From a virus, in IMG/VR virus record IMGVR_UViG_3300025120_000061, positions 1 through 56,973 of that record: DNA of 56,973 nucleotides, one strand, 5' to 3'. The position numbers and the translations under genes are program-made. Position 1 is the first letter of the stretch, and every line of letters starts with the position of its first letter. Below are positions 17,849-26,339 of the stretch, in pieces. Under the pieces are notes generated by a model that had not been told where the DNA came from, did not search any database, and saw only the letters and a program-made list of their open reading frames with translations.

Positions 17849-20398
17849 TTACTCCGCAGGGTTCGCTTTATCAACACCTGCATATATCTGTAGTATTGAT
17901 TCGTTTAGTTGTTTTTGTTGGTCAGGTGAAAGTTGTGCTTGCTTACTGAACATTTCCAAGTGTTTTTGTGCGGCTTCGCTGTTAGACTGTGCCACTCCTT
18001 GTTTTGGTTCAACTTCACGCTTTACTGTGTCTGATCTAATTTGATCTACACGCCTCGCCGCGGCGGCGCCAGTCTGCATATTTTGTTTTACAATACTAGC
18101 AATGTCTTCACCACTTGGAATATTTGTAGTGTTAGGCAACACTCCTTCTATGCTACTAAATCCTTGTCTAACTTGTGCAACAATTTCAGGAGATGCCGAA
18201 TTACTTGCAGTTAACATACTCATAATTTCTTGTTTGCCGTCACCAAGTTTAATTGCACCGCTGTTTACCATTGTTTGGTAATCATCTGCTACCACTGCTT
18301 GCTGTAAACTTTCTTGTAATCCAGAGTTACCAAGGAATCTATTTAGGCTAGATGCACCTCCTTTGCCTGTCCATACACTACTATCACTTAGTTGATCGTT
18401 AAACACCGCTTCAGGGCGCACAAAGCCTTGCTTTTTTAATTGGTCAACATTGACACCAAATTTGCCAACACTTTTTGTTACACTGTCTATAAATGCTGGA
18501 TTATTCAAACTTCCTGCTTGCTGCACAACTGCAGCATTAAGTCCTTGTACATCAAAACTATCCAATGCTCCGACACTAAATCCTGTGTTTACTTGCTTGA
18601 CCATATCTGTAACAGGAAACTTATTGAGTGCAGGACTGCTTAACACTGATCCAAGTTGATCTTGTATCTGCGGAAGTACTTTATTAAACTCACCAACTGC
18701 ACCTGGCAGTTGTGCTTGTAGTTGACCTGCCATTCCTGTGATCTTTCCGCTAAAGTCTTTAGTAAAGCTATCTAAATCTGCACCAGCTAGTGGACCGGCT
18801 GCGCCTGCAAATTGACTAGTAAGATCACCCACTGGTAAGTTACTAGTGATGTTTTCAAAACTTCCAGTAACAGCTGGTAAAGCACCACCGAGAGCACCAG
18901 GACTTAACCCGGGTACAGAAATAGGCAGTGATACAGCCGAAGAAAGAATACTAAATCCGCCTGTAGGTGACCCGCCGCCGCCTGCAAGTCCCCCGCTGTA
19001 CGGAGTGGCAATGTTTGCAGAGCCGTGTCCTATAAAAGGTTCGTGCATAGTAAGTCTATCAATACTAGTACTAAGCATTTGTTCTTCGTCTAGTATAAAT
19101 TGGTTACTTGCAGGATCATATGTAGTATCTTCTTTTTGTCCAGCCGTAATTTTTTTTGCTTGCTTTGCTTGTGTTCTTGGTCCTTGAAGCAGTACCATTG
19201 CACCTGCTACACTGATATTGCCGCCGGCATTGTAATAACTTGCACCTGTGCTTGTAGCAAATATTTCACTGCTTGAATGCAAATGCAAATTCTTTTTTCC
19301 GTTTATACCAATTTCACCTTCACTAAATGCTGTAAGTTCTTGCTTGCCTTCAAGAGCAAGTTGTTTTTCACTTACTATTTGTGTGTAACCTTTGCTGTGA
19401 AATTTAATGTTTTGGTCAGCATGAAAGTTAATATTTGTGCTTCGAAAGTTAATACTATCTTGTGCATACACATCCATTGTGCCATTGTTGCTTAGTTCAA
19501 TCCAAACACTGCCTGTGCTATTGCCTACATAGATTACACCTTCACTGTCATTTAATAAAAGTTGATGTCCTGAGCTTGTACGCAAACGAACTTGATTGCT
19601 GTTTCCATCAATGTCCCCATCATCAAGTGTTACGCTATGCCCTTTACGTCTATTAGGACCTAATAGTCCATCAATTACATTTTTGTCTGCAGTGTCAGGA
19701 TTTTTTACCTGTTCGCTGTAGGTTGTTAAAAAGTCAGTGCCTTGTGCAGTAATGCGTCTGCCTTTTGAACTAATACCAATAAGTTCGCTAGGCGATTCTC
19801 TCATATATCCGCTGTTGTTTATACCTCTTACACTGTCAGCATCTAATCCTTGTTGTATCAAATATCCTTGTGTGAAAAAATCGGTAGGCCTTGGTTCTTT
19901 TCTAAAATTATCAACTTTTTTAGAACTGTGTTCTCCGTTAGGATTATCATTAAATTCACCGCCGGCTTCACCGTCAGCGTTTCTTGTTGATTCAGGAACT
20001 GCTTGCAGCATAAATGTGTCAGGCACACAAGCAAAATAATAACCTTCGGCATTCTTACCATCAGCAAAAACACATAGCACTGTGGTTCCTAGATCCGGCG
20101 GTGGAGTGATAATGCCACTACTAACTTTTGTGCTTAGGTATGTGTTAAGAGGTCCTTGGCTATCTGCTCTACTATAAAAAGGACTACAGTAGCGTACTGT
20201 GCGCCATTGCGACTTATCGTTTGGGTTTGTACTATATGTAGGAATCCAAACTTTAATTACACCCATGTGTGCACCGTGTACATTTGCTTTGACAATACCA
20301 GTAACAATACCGCGTTCTTCTCTAACGCCTGTTAGGTTAGCAGTGTTATAATTCGGATCGCCGCCTCTGGTTCCAGTTCTTGAAATATCTATTGCCAT
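17849..20398 (-). CDS. 5: Baseplate central spike gp5, lysozyme domain absent
   Basis: gp5/VgrG-like tail spike of 849 residues. The N-terminal OB-fold region (about residues 20-130) has the family segment EERGIVTGIVKANVHG..MGVIKVWIPTY. Residues about 240-410 are a beta-helix-like stretch with repeating short strands (GVIYVGNSTGSVWIELS, INFRSTNINFHADQNIKFHS), the needle region of gp5. T4 gp5 has a lysozyme domain between these two parts; here that interval is a short linker (EFNDNPNGEHSSKK..) without the lysozyme Glu/Asp/Thr context. After residue about 430 comes a Gly/Ser-rich then helical extension not present in T4. The trimer should puncture the outer membrane, but the wall-degrading activity must come from elsewhere or be unnecessary. 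Confidence 0.88.
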   Translation of the reverse strand: MAIDISRTGTRGGDPNYNTANLTGVREERGIVTGIVKANVHGAHMGVIKVWIPTYSTNPNDKSQWRTVRYCSPFYSRADSQGPLNTYLSTKVSSGIITPPPDLGTTVLCVFADGKNAEGYYFACVPDTFMLQAVPESTRNADGEAGGEFNDNPNGEHSSKKVDNFRKEPRPTDFFTQGYLIQQGLDADSVRGINNSGYMRESPSELIGISSKGRRITAQGTDFLTTYSEQVKNPDTADKNVIDGLLGPNRRKGHSVTLDDGDIDGNSNQVRLRTSSGHQLLLNDSEGVIYVGNSTGSVWIELSNNGTMDVYAQDSINFRSTNINFHADQNIKFHSKGYTQIVSEKQLALEGKQELTAFSEGEIGINGKKNLHLHSSSEIFATSTGASYYNAGGNISVAGAMVLLQGPRTQAKQAKKITAGQKEDTTYDPASNQFILDEEQMLSTSIDRLTMHEPFIGHGSANIATPYSGGLAGGGGSPTGGFSILSSAVSLPISVPGLSPGALGGALPAVTGSFENITSNLPVGDLTSQFAGAAGPLAGADLDSFTKDFSGKITGMAGQLQAQLPGAVGEFNKVLPQIQDQLGSVLSSPALNKFPVTDMVKQVNTGFSVGALDSFDVQGLNAAVVQQAGSLNNPAFIDSVTKSVGKFGVNVDQLKKQGFVRPEAVFNDQLSDSSVWTGKGGASSLNRFLGNSGLQESLQQAVVADDYQTMVNSGAIKLGDGKQEIMSMLTASNSASPEIVAQVRQGFSSIEGVLPNTTNIPSGEDIASIVKQNMQTGAAAARRVDQIRSDTVKREVEPKQGVAQSNSEAAQKHLEMFSKQAQLSPDQQKQLNESILQIYAGVDKANPAE

Positions 20399-20401
20399 TG
20401 A

Positions 20402-23161
20402 TTATATTGCTCCATCTGGGTATGCTGTATATCTAGTTGCCCAAGCCTCACTTTGATCTGGGTTATTGTCTGTTATTGTGTCTACTGATCTATCCTGTTG
20501 ATCTCTTGCTATTTGTTGTGTTCTAGCGTTGTTAACAGTTGAGCTTGTATAAACTTCTTCATATTCGACGCCAGCGTTTCTATCCTCCTCAAATGGATTA
20601 ATAACTCTCGCAACACCACTGTCAGTCTTAGGCTTAGTATTAAACTCTCCTAGTAAATCGCCTCCGGCAAATGTATTTGCTGCTTCTTTTGCAAATCTGT
20701 TGCGCTCTAAACCAGCAGTTTGTGCCTCACTTCTAGCAACTCCGTTTGCTGTAGGCTGTAACATAGCACGAAATCCGTTTAGTCTTTGTTCAAATCTGCC
20801 GCCACTAAATGTGCTATCTACACTTGTCACTTGATACACACCACTAAAACTACTGTTTCCATATCTACTAGGATTAGCAAGTCCGCTGTTTTCATCATAA
20901 TCAACTGGTGTTCTGAGATTTACTCTAATAAAAGGAGGTGTTAAGTTATAATTTATAGTACCGTCGGGCATAAATGATTCTGTGTATTGCTGTCCTTGTC
21001 TTACTTTGTCTTGCCAAAATGCATCACTGGTAGGTATAAATGCAGGATCTCCTACAATTTGTAAATTTAAATCGATCATATCCACGCCATCACTCATTAC
21101 ACTACTAAACAAGTCTTTTGCTCTTGCTCTTTTTAAGTTGTCTTGAGTGTTAATAGTGTTTCCTTCAATACTTTGTGGCAGCTCTTTTACCACTCCTGCA
21201 AAGTTTTCGTCAGCAGTTTTATTTCCAAAAGGAGCACCGGTACCGGCAGTCATCACTTGTATGAATGCAGTTCTAAATTTAAGATCAAAATCTAACACTT
21301 CTGTGTTTGTTCCGCTAAAGAGATAATCGTAATTCTTATGTACTCCAACGCCAGTTGGCTTGCTCTTTTTAGCCCATGGAAAATCACTGTAATATATTTT
21401 GTTTTTTTCAACTGCATGTGTGATAAGATATTTGTATCTGCCATCTTTGTTATCCATGCCGCCGCCGACACTTTCTGCACTTTCAATCACAGGTCTAATC
21501 TTAAACCAGTTTATGCCTCCGCCTTCACTAACTTGCGAACTAGGATTTTCAACAATATTTGCATCCATATAATCACTGTGCAGTATAACAAGATTTAAAA
21601 GTTTTGTAATAGATGTGCCGGCATTAATCTTGAATGTTTGTGTTTCTTTGTCTAGTGTTATTCCTTGTCCTATACCTCTTACATAGGCATCAAATTGACG
21701 TTTATCACCTTTGGTTTTACTGTCATCTTTTTCTTTTGCTTCTTCTGTAGGTGCAGGAGTATTAAGTGCATCATACAACTCACTAAGATTTAGTTTAGCT
21801 TCTGCAATTTCACCTGCAATTAAAAATTTGTAACTATCATATTTTTCTGCAGCAGGCGGTACTGGTTTTTCAACTACTTCAAAGTTTTTCTCTGTTAATG
21901 CTGTGCTTTGTAGTGTGCGCTTACGCTGGTAGTTTGTTAAAATTTCACCTAAATTTTTTGCTTTGGATTTTTTCTTTTTCTTTACAATTCTTTCTTGAGT
22001 AGTAGTTTCCTGAGCTCTTACTCTTACAGTTTCAGTTGTCTGAACTGTTTCTTCTACTATTACACCTGCGCTAAAAATATCACCAACAGTGCTTGCTTGA
22101 AGTTCTATATTAAATGGTATAGTGCCCATTATGCTTCCCATTGCATGATTTGCAAAAGGTATTGCTTGACACTTATATTGTGTTCCGCTTGCATTTACAT
22201 CAAATTGCATGTCAATTAATCTAATTGGAATATACTTGGGTGTACTTGATGCTGGCATTGGTGTGCCATTTTCATCGTAACCTTTGAATGTTATTTCTAG
22301 CAGATACGGAGCATGGATGTATTTTTCTCTTGTACTTGCCATAACTGATCCTGCTACTCTTTGCAATCTTTCTAGCAATGTAACACCACGTGGCTCTGTG
22401 ATTGTAAATCTAATATCAGTCGCATTTGTGTTTGCTTTGAACTTGCTAGGACCAACTGCAACGTTAGATATCTCAAGATCATCTATGAAAAAATCATTAC
22501 TAAAATCTGTGCCGCCTCCATCAAATCCTACTCCGCCACTGCGCATCAACAAGTAACTGTTAGGAGGGCTTAGTGCATCTTGAGGAAGTCTAGGCTGTGT
22601 AAGCAAATTAACATAGCTCTTACTGTTCATCATGTATAGTGCAATATTATAAGTGACACTTGAAAAACGGTTAAGTTCGTTTTTGCGAGGATTGATTTGA
22701 ATCTTACTCAAATCTTCCATGAAAGGTCCTTGATTTATGGAAGTAGCAGGTTTAGAATCTGCAATTTTAGTTTTAGTTCTTGCACTTGCATTTAATCCAA
22801 TTGGCGGACCTGTTACACTGTCATCATCAGTTACATAGCTAGAGCCAGTTTCAAAGTCGCCTTCTTCGACATAGTCGTCCTCCGGGGCGTCTTGATTTAC
22901 ACTACTATTGTTACTACCTCTTTCCTGTAGATAAAGATTTTGTGTTCTGTTATATTCTGTACTGCCTGGTGTAAATTGTATTCTTTGAAGTTTTCCACTA
23001 GGACTAAGTTGAACATCAACGTCGCCCGGTGATATTGCAGGCACAGTAAGTGTCTCAGCGTTAGTAACACGAATAGGATCAGCCTGCAGCGGTTCGTAGA
23101 GTGAAAAATCCTCTGGTGATGGATTATTTTGTCTGTTTTTGAAATAATCTGGTGGCGGCAT
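20402..23161 (-). CDS. Large baseplate/hub-region structural protein
   Basis: A 919-residue protein between gp5 and gp53, three bases upstream of gp5. The first about 150 residues are polar and acidic (PEDDYVEEGDFE), probably flexible. The middle starts with a segment FSSVTYNIALYMMNSKSYVNLL followed by strands such as FTITEPRGVTLLERLQ and PYLLEITFKGYDENG, which I recognise as recurring in virion proteins of marine T4-like phages. A basic patch (KKKKKSKAK) lies near residue 400. Its place beside gp5 makes it a candidate for the central hub (gp27) function, but I see no motif that proves this. The C-terminal hundred residues are again polar. No enzymatic motif was seen. Confidence 0.75.
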   Translation of the reverse strand: MPPPDYFKNRQNNPSPEDFSLYEPLQADPIRVTNAETLTVPAISPGDVDVQLSPSGKLQRIQFTPGSTEYNRTQNLYLQERGSNNSSVNQDAPEDDYVEEGDFETGSSYVTDDDSVTGPPIGLNASARTKTKIADSKPATSINQGPFMEDLSKIQINPRKNELNRFSSVTYNIALYMMNSKSYVNLLTQPRLPQDALSPPNSYLLMRSGGVGFDGGGTDFSNDFFIDDLEISNVAVGPSKFKANTNATDIRFTITEPRGVTLLERLQRVAGSVMASTREKYIHAPYLLEITFKGYDENGTPMPASSTPKYIPIRLIDMQFDVNASGTQYKCQAIPFANHAMGSIMGTIPFNIELQASTVGDIFSAGVIVEETVQTTETVRVRAQETTTQERIVKKKKKSKAKNLGEILTNYQRKRTLQSTALTEKNFEVVEKPVPPAAEKYDSYKFLIAGEIAEAKLNLSELYDALNTPAPTEEAKEKDDSKTKGDKRQFDAYVRGIGQGITLDKETQTFKINAGTSITKLLNLVILHSDYMDANIVENPSSQVSEGGGINWFKIRPVIESAESVGGGMDNKDGRYKYLITHAVEKNKIYYSDFPWAKKSKPTGVGVHKNYDYLFSGTNTEVLDFDLKFRTAFIQVMTAGTGAPFGNKTADENFAGVVKELPQSIEGNTINTQDNLKRARAKDLFSSVMSDGVDMIDLNLQIVGDPAFIPTSDAFWQDKVRQGQQYTESFMPDGTINYNLTPPFIRVNLRTPVDYDENSGLANPSRYGNSSFSGVYQVTSVDSTFSGGRFEQRLNGFRAMLQPTANGVARSEAQTAGLERNRFAKEAANTFAGGDLLGEFNTKPKTDSGVARVINPFEEDRNAGVEYEEVYTSSTVNNARTQQIARDQQDRSVDTITDNNPDQSEAWATRYTAYPDGAI

Positions 23162-23162
23162 A

Positions 23163-23462
23163 TTAAATTCCTAATGCTGTTTCTACTATATCCTTTTTAG
23201 GAATGTAAAATTTTACACCTGCACGAAAATCCCAAACAGGATCTTCAAATGCATTTGGATTACGAGCTTGGAACACCCACCATAGATTACTGTTCCCGTA
23301 CAAATCAAACGCAAGTAGATCAGGTCTGTGTTGGTGCACCAGTGTTAATGTATGTAACACATCATCTCTGAATGCTGGCACACGCCTCGGAGTCAATACA
23401 TCTAAGTAATATCCATACTGTGATGTATTTGCATACGGGCTATCATTGCGATACTCTGCCAT
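23163..23462 (-). CDS. 53: Baseplate wedge protein gp53
   Basis: A 99-residue protein with the gp53 core: LLAFDLYGNSNLWWVFQARNP followed by a proline-containing turn and a C-terminal IPKKDIVE. In T4, gp53 clips neighbouring wedges together to form the baseplate ring. T4 gp53 is about 196 residues, so this is a short version of the family, as in other marine T4-like phages. The ATG overlaps the upstream stop by one base (TAATG), indicating coupled translation with the gp48/54-like gene. The next gene starts two bases after its stop. Confidence 0.85.
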   Translation of the reverse strand: MAEYRNDSPYANTSQYGYYLDVLTPRRVPAFRDDVLHTLTLVHQHRPDLLAFDLYGNSNLWWVFQARNPNAFEDPVWDFRAGVKFYIPKKDIVETALGI

Positions 23463-24304
23463 TATAGAAATCCTCCGCCTTTGCCTGGGTTACCAATTAA
23501 ATCGCCTCTGGCAAATCCTTGTAAACTAAAGTTACTAATTTGGTCCTTGCTGTATATTGGTAGCAACGACATTGTAACAGGCAAGTAAGTTGGGATCATT
23601 GTTTTTGTTGCTGCATCCGGAGATGACGCTAACGGCACTTCAATCATATCTCTGTCAGCTGGCATAATTTCTGTAAATTGTTGTAGTACAACAGGAACAC
23701 TGTTGTAATTATGTGGGCCATAACCGCTGAGTCTAAGAACTGGTGGAGGTGTGCCTCTTAGAGGATCAGCACCATAAAACATTTTGTAAGCACTGCGCAA
23801 AAAATGAAGCACTGCAAATACATATCGTGCTTCGTCTGCTGTGTTGGCTGTGAAATATCCATCAACAGTGATAGTATCTACACTGCTTGCATTATAACTA
23901 TGCTGCATATGATTACTGTGTGCAGGATGCACTGCAGAATATTGCGCACTGTGACTTACGCTGATTGATGGTGTATAAGGAAATAATATACCGTCTGTGT
24001 CAACTAATGGCCCGAGTAACTTATTGTTTGGGTCTTTGTAAAGCAAAGGGCCACTTGATGGGCTCATACTCAATCTAACACGGATATCCCCATCTCTAAA
24101 CACAGTAGCAGCGACATCGCTGAACCCTGGAATATTTGCACCTGCAAAATTTAGTCCTGCTTGAATAAGTCTATTGCCACTAGCGCCTAATACACTGCGT
24201 CCAATTTTACTCAATGGGTCATTGCCCGGAAGAGCCCTACCGGCAGCATCACTTACAAATTGTTGTGCTTTGCGAGTAAATTTGGTACCTAAATCAAATG
24301 CCAT
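23462..24304 (-). CDS. gp48/gp54-like tail-tube cap/initiator
   Basis: A 280-residue protein that opens the minus-strand baseplate operon. Residues about 110-185 contain FPYTPSISVSHSAQYS..HPAHSNH and the segment VDGYFTANTADEARYVFAVLHFLRSA, typical of the tube-related proteins (gp48/gp54 and relatives) that sit on the hub and initiate the tail tube. The N-terminus is basic and amphipathic, and the C-terminus ends in a Gly-rich tail. AAGGA lies 8 bases before the ATG and a perfect late promoter at 24338-24345 drives it. I cannot separate gp48 from gp54 by eye; only one such gene is visible, so it may serve both roles. Confidence 0.72.
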   Translation of the reverse strand: MAFDLGTKFTRKAQQFVSDAAGRALPGNDPLSKIGRSVLGASGNRLIQAGLNFAGANIPGFSDVAATVFRDGDIRVRLSMSPSSGPLLYKDPNNKLLGPLVDTDGILFPYTPSISVSHSAQYSAVHPAHSNHMQHSYNASSVDTITVDGYFTANTADEARYVFAVLHFLRSAYKMFYGADPLRGTPPPVLRLSGYGPHNYNSVPVVLQQFTEIMPADRDMIEVPLASSPDAATKTMIPTYLPVTMSLLPIYSKDQISNFSLQGFARGDLIGNPGKGGGFL

Positions 24305-24327
24305 TTATCAAATCCTTGTTTTTTTAC

Positions 24328-24356
24328 TTGATAAGTATATTTATAGGTTGTATAAT
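24328..24356 (+). promoter_or_regulatory. Sigma70-type promoter for gp55 operon
   Basis: TTGATA (24328-24333) and TATAAT (24351-24356) are separated by 17 bases, a near-consensus host housekeeping promoter. The predicted start is near 24363, with an AAAAGGA ribosome site at 24367-24373 and the gp55 ATG at 24384. This gives early expression of the late sigma factor. Confidence 0.8.
24338..24345 (-). promoter_or_regulatory. Perfect T4-type late promoter TATAAATA for the baseplate operon
   Basis: The minus strand reads TATAAATA exactly, 34 bases upstream of the gp48/54-like ATG. It lies inside the 17-base spacer of the plus-strand sigma70-type promoter of gp55 (24328-24356), so the two promoters cannot be occupied together. 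Confidence 0.8.
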
Positions 24357-24383
24357 ATACGCATATAAAAGGAATCACATTAC

Positions 24384-25196
24384 ATGATCAAAAGGAAAAA
24401 TTATCTCAACAATCGCGATTTGTTGAAAGAAATTCATTTATCTAAGAACACTTACAGTAGTTTTGTTGCAGATGGCGATGATGTTTATGACATTATCCTG
24501 CCAAATGTTGAAAAAATTAACATTCGTACTATTGCACAAGCCAAGCGTAATCAAGCAGATCGTTTGCAAAAGCAAGCATATGAAGCAGCTCGTGCAGAAG
24601 GACAGAAAGTTAAACAAGCAGACTTTGCTGTAGACTGGAAGAAAATTAACAAGCAAGATGTTATTTTTCGTGTCATGACACACGATCACATTCCACTGCA
24701 TCCCGGACGTAAAAAGAATCCTAAAACTGTTGCAGACCATCATGTGCAGTGCAACTTCCCTCCTTTTCAACACTTTAAACTAGACGACGACGATGTTGCA
24801 GTTTGTGTTGGTAAAAGTCACTGGGAAGGCGGACTAGAAAATGGCAACTTTAGTAAAGCACATGGGCGCACTACTAACAAACTTGCCCGCATGTATATGA
24901 AATTGTGCGAGCGTTACGGTACACGTTCAAACTGGCGTGGATACACATACAATGATGAAATGCGTAGCCAAGCACTGCTACAACTTACACAGATTGGTCT
25001 ACAGTTTGATGAAAGTAAAAGTGAGAATCCATTTGCATACTACACTGCAGCAATTACAAATAGTTTTACCCGTGTACTAAACTTGGAAAAGAAAAATCAA
25101 AGCATCCGTGATGATATCTTAGAAAATGCTGGTCTAAACCCAAGTTACACTAGACAAACAGAGAACGATCTAGCAAAAAGTTCAGATCCTATTTAA
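24384..25196 (+). CDS. 55: Late-transcription sigma factor gp55
   Basis: gp55-family sigma factor, which binds host RNA polymerase and directs it to TATAAATA late promoters. It has 270 residues against about 185 in T4. The conserved region is the C-terminal half: LARMYMKLCERYGTRSNWRG, then MRSQALLQLTQIGLQFDESK and PFAYYTAAITNSFTRVLNLEKK, corresponding to sigma region 2-like helices. The N-terminal about 130 residues are charged and specific to this lineage. The gene is preceded by a sigma70-type promoter and an AAAAGGA site 10 bases from the ATG. The stop overlaps the next ATG (TAATG), coupling it to the amidinotransferase. Late promoters of the expected type are scattered through this window. 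Confidence 0.95.
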   Translation: MIKRKNYLNNRDLLKEIHLSKNTYSSFVADGDDVYDIILPNVEKINIRTIAQAKRNQADRLQKQAYEAARAEGQKVKQADFAVDWKKINKQDVIFRVMTHDHIPLHPGRKKNPKTVADHHVQCNFPPFQHFKLDDDDVAVCVGKSHWEGGLENGNFSKAHGRTTNKLARMYMKLCERYGTRSNWRGYTYNDEMRSQALLQLTQIGLQFDESKSENPFAYYTAAITNSFTRVLNLEKKNQSIRDDILENAGLNPSYTRQTENDLAKSSDPI

Positions 25197-26302
25197 TGAA
25201 ATATAACATTTGGAACAAGTGGGATCCTTTGAAGGTGTGCATGCTAGGAAATAACTATGCACCTGAATTCTTTAACGGCTGCGACCCAAAAGCAAGCGAT
25301 CCTCTTAAACGCATATGCGAAGAAACACTTGAGGACCTAGACGGGTACAAAAAAATATTACAGCAATTTGGTGTTAAAGTAATACAGCCCAAGTTAGATC
25401 CTAATGAAAGATTTGTAGATGATCCTGGTCGTTATCCACGTGGGCCGCTTCAGCCCAGAGATGATCAATTAGTGTTAGGCAATAAGTGTTTTTCACATCT
25501 CCGTGACCATCCTTCTATTAGTCAGTGCCTTGTTGATTACGGAGGTATAAGCAAGATGGCATCAGATGTTCCTATGATAATTTCTAAGCAAGATTATAAC
25601 ACACTTGCAGGAGACGATTGGCCAAGTTGGGAAAGTTACCTAGAAAATAGAAAAAATAAAGATTTTTTCATTGACTTTGTATGGGAGGAATTGTGCAAAG
25701 GTGGTTTTACTTTTACCAGTGCAAATGCTTTTATGTTAGGAAAAAAAATAATAATAGGTGCAGATACAGATGCAGCCGTTGATAAAAGTACATTGTCAGA
25801 CTTTGAAGATTGGGAAGTAATAATTAAACCTATACAAGGTCATAGTGACGGAAACTACCACCCAATTAAACCCGGCGCTATACTCAGTTTACATGATGTA
25901 CAAACATACAGCGAAACATTTCCTGGGTGGGATGTCTGTTATTTGCCTGATCAAAGTTGGGCAAAAGTTGGAGGTTTTTGGAAACTTAAACAGAAAAATG
26001 AAGGTAAGTGGTGGCTTGCAGGTGAAGAAGATAATGACGAGTTCACGCACTTTGTTGAAACTTGGTTAAGTGACTGGGTTGGATATGTAGAGGAGACAGT
26101 ATTTGACGTTAACGTTCTTATGCTCGATGCTAATCATTGTTGTGTTAGTAATCCTAACAACGAACAGGTAAATGCATTTTTGAAGAAACATAAAGTAGAA
26201 CCAGTATATGTGCCATGGCGTCATAGGTATTTTTGGGATGGTGGATTACACTGTATTACACTAGACCTTTATCGAGAAGGCACACAGCAAGACTATTTTT
26301 AA
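25196..26302 (+). CDS. Glycine-amidinotransferase-type (GATM family) protein
   Basis: A 368-residue member of the amidinotransferase/deiminase fold, closest in motif pattern to arginine:glycine amidinotransferase, which moves the amidino group of arginine onto an amine. Seen: PRDDQLVLGN near residue 90 (the family's PRD..LVVGN), a catalytic-type His at 216 in GHSDGNYHPIKPGAILSL, the strand NVLMLDANH near 306-314, and the nucleophile Cys353 in DGGLHCITLDLYREGT. The acidic residue preceding the His motif in AGAT (Asp254 in human, from memory) aligns with Asn177 in TSANAF, so activity may differ. Start overlaps the gp55 stop. It may alter host arginine metabolism or make a guanidino compound; the substrate is unknown. 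Confidence 0.85.
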   Translation: MKYNIWNKWDPLKVCMLGNNYAPEFFNGCDPKASDPLKRICEETLEDLDGYKKILQQFGVKVIQPKLDPNERFVDDPGRYPRGPLQPRDDQLVLGNKCFSHLRDHPSISQCLVDYGGISKMASDVPMIISKQDYNTLAGDDWPSWESYLENRKNKDFFIDFVWEELCKGGFTFTSANAFMLGKKIIIGADTDAAVDKSTLSDFEDWEVIIKPIQGHSDGNYHPIKPGAILSLHDVQTYSETFPGWDVCYLPDQSWAKVGGFWKLKQKNEGKWWLAGEEDNDEFTHFVETWLSDWVGYVEETVFDVNVLMLDANHCCVSNPNNEQVNAFLKKHKVEPVYVPWRHRYFWDGGLHCITLDLYREGTQQDYF

Positions 26303-26305
26303 TCA

Positions 26306-26333
26306 TTGACAATAACACATAAGGTGCTATAAT
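26306..26333 (+). promoter_or_regulatory. Consensus sigma70 promoter at gp47, predicted leaderless mRNA
   Basis: TTGACA (26306-26311), a 16-base spacer and TATAAT (26328-26333). The gp47 ATG at 26340 is where transcription should begin, so the mRNA would have no leader. There is no good ribosome site: the nearest AAGG is 15 bases away. Confidence 0.8.
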
Positions 26334-26339
26334 ACACAC

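Noticed and set aside
17842-17883. N-terminal extension of gp25
   Set aside because: It overlaps the gp5 end, and the ATG at 17841 has GGAG and matches the normal family length.
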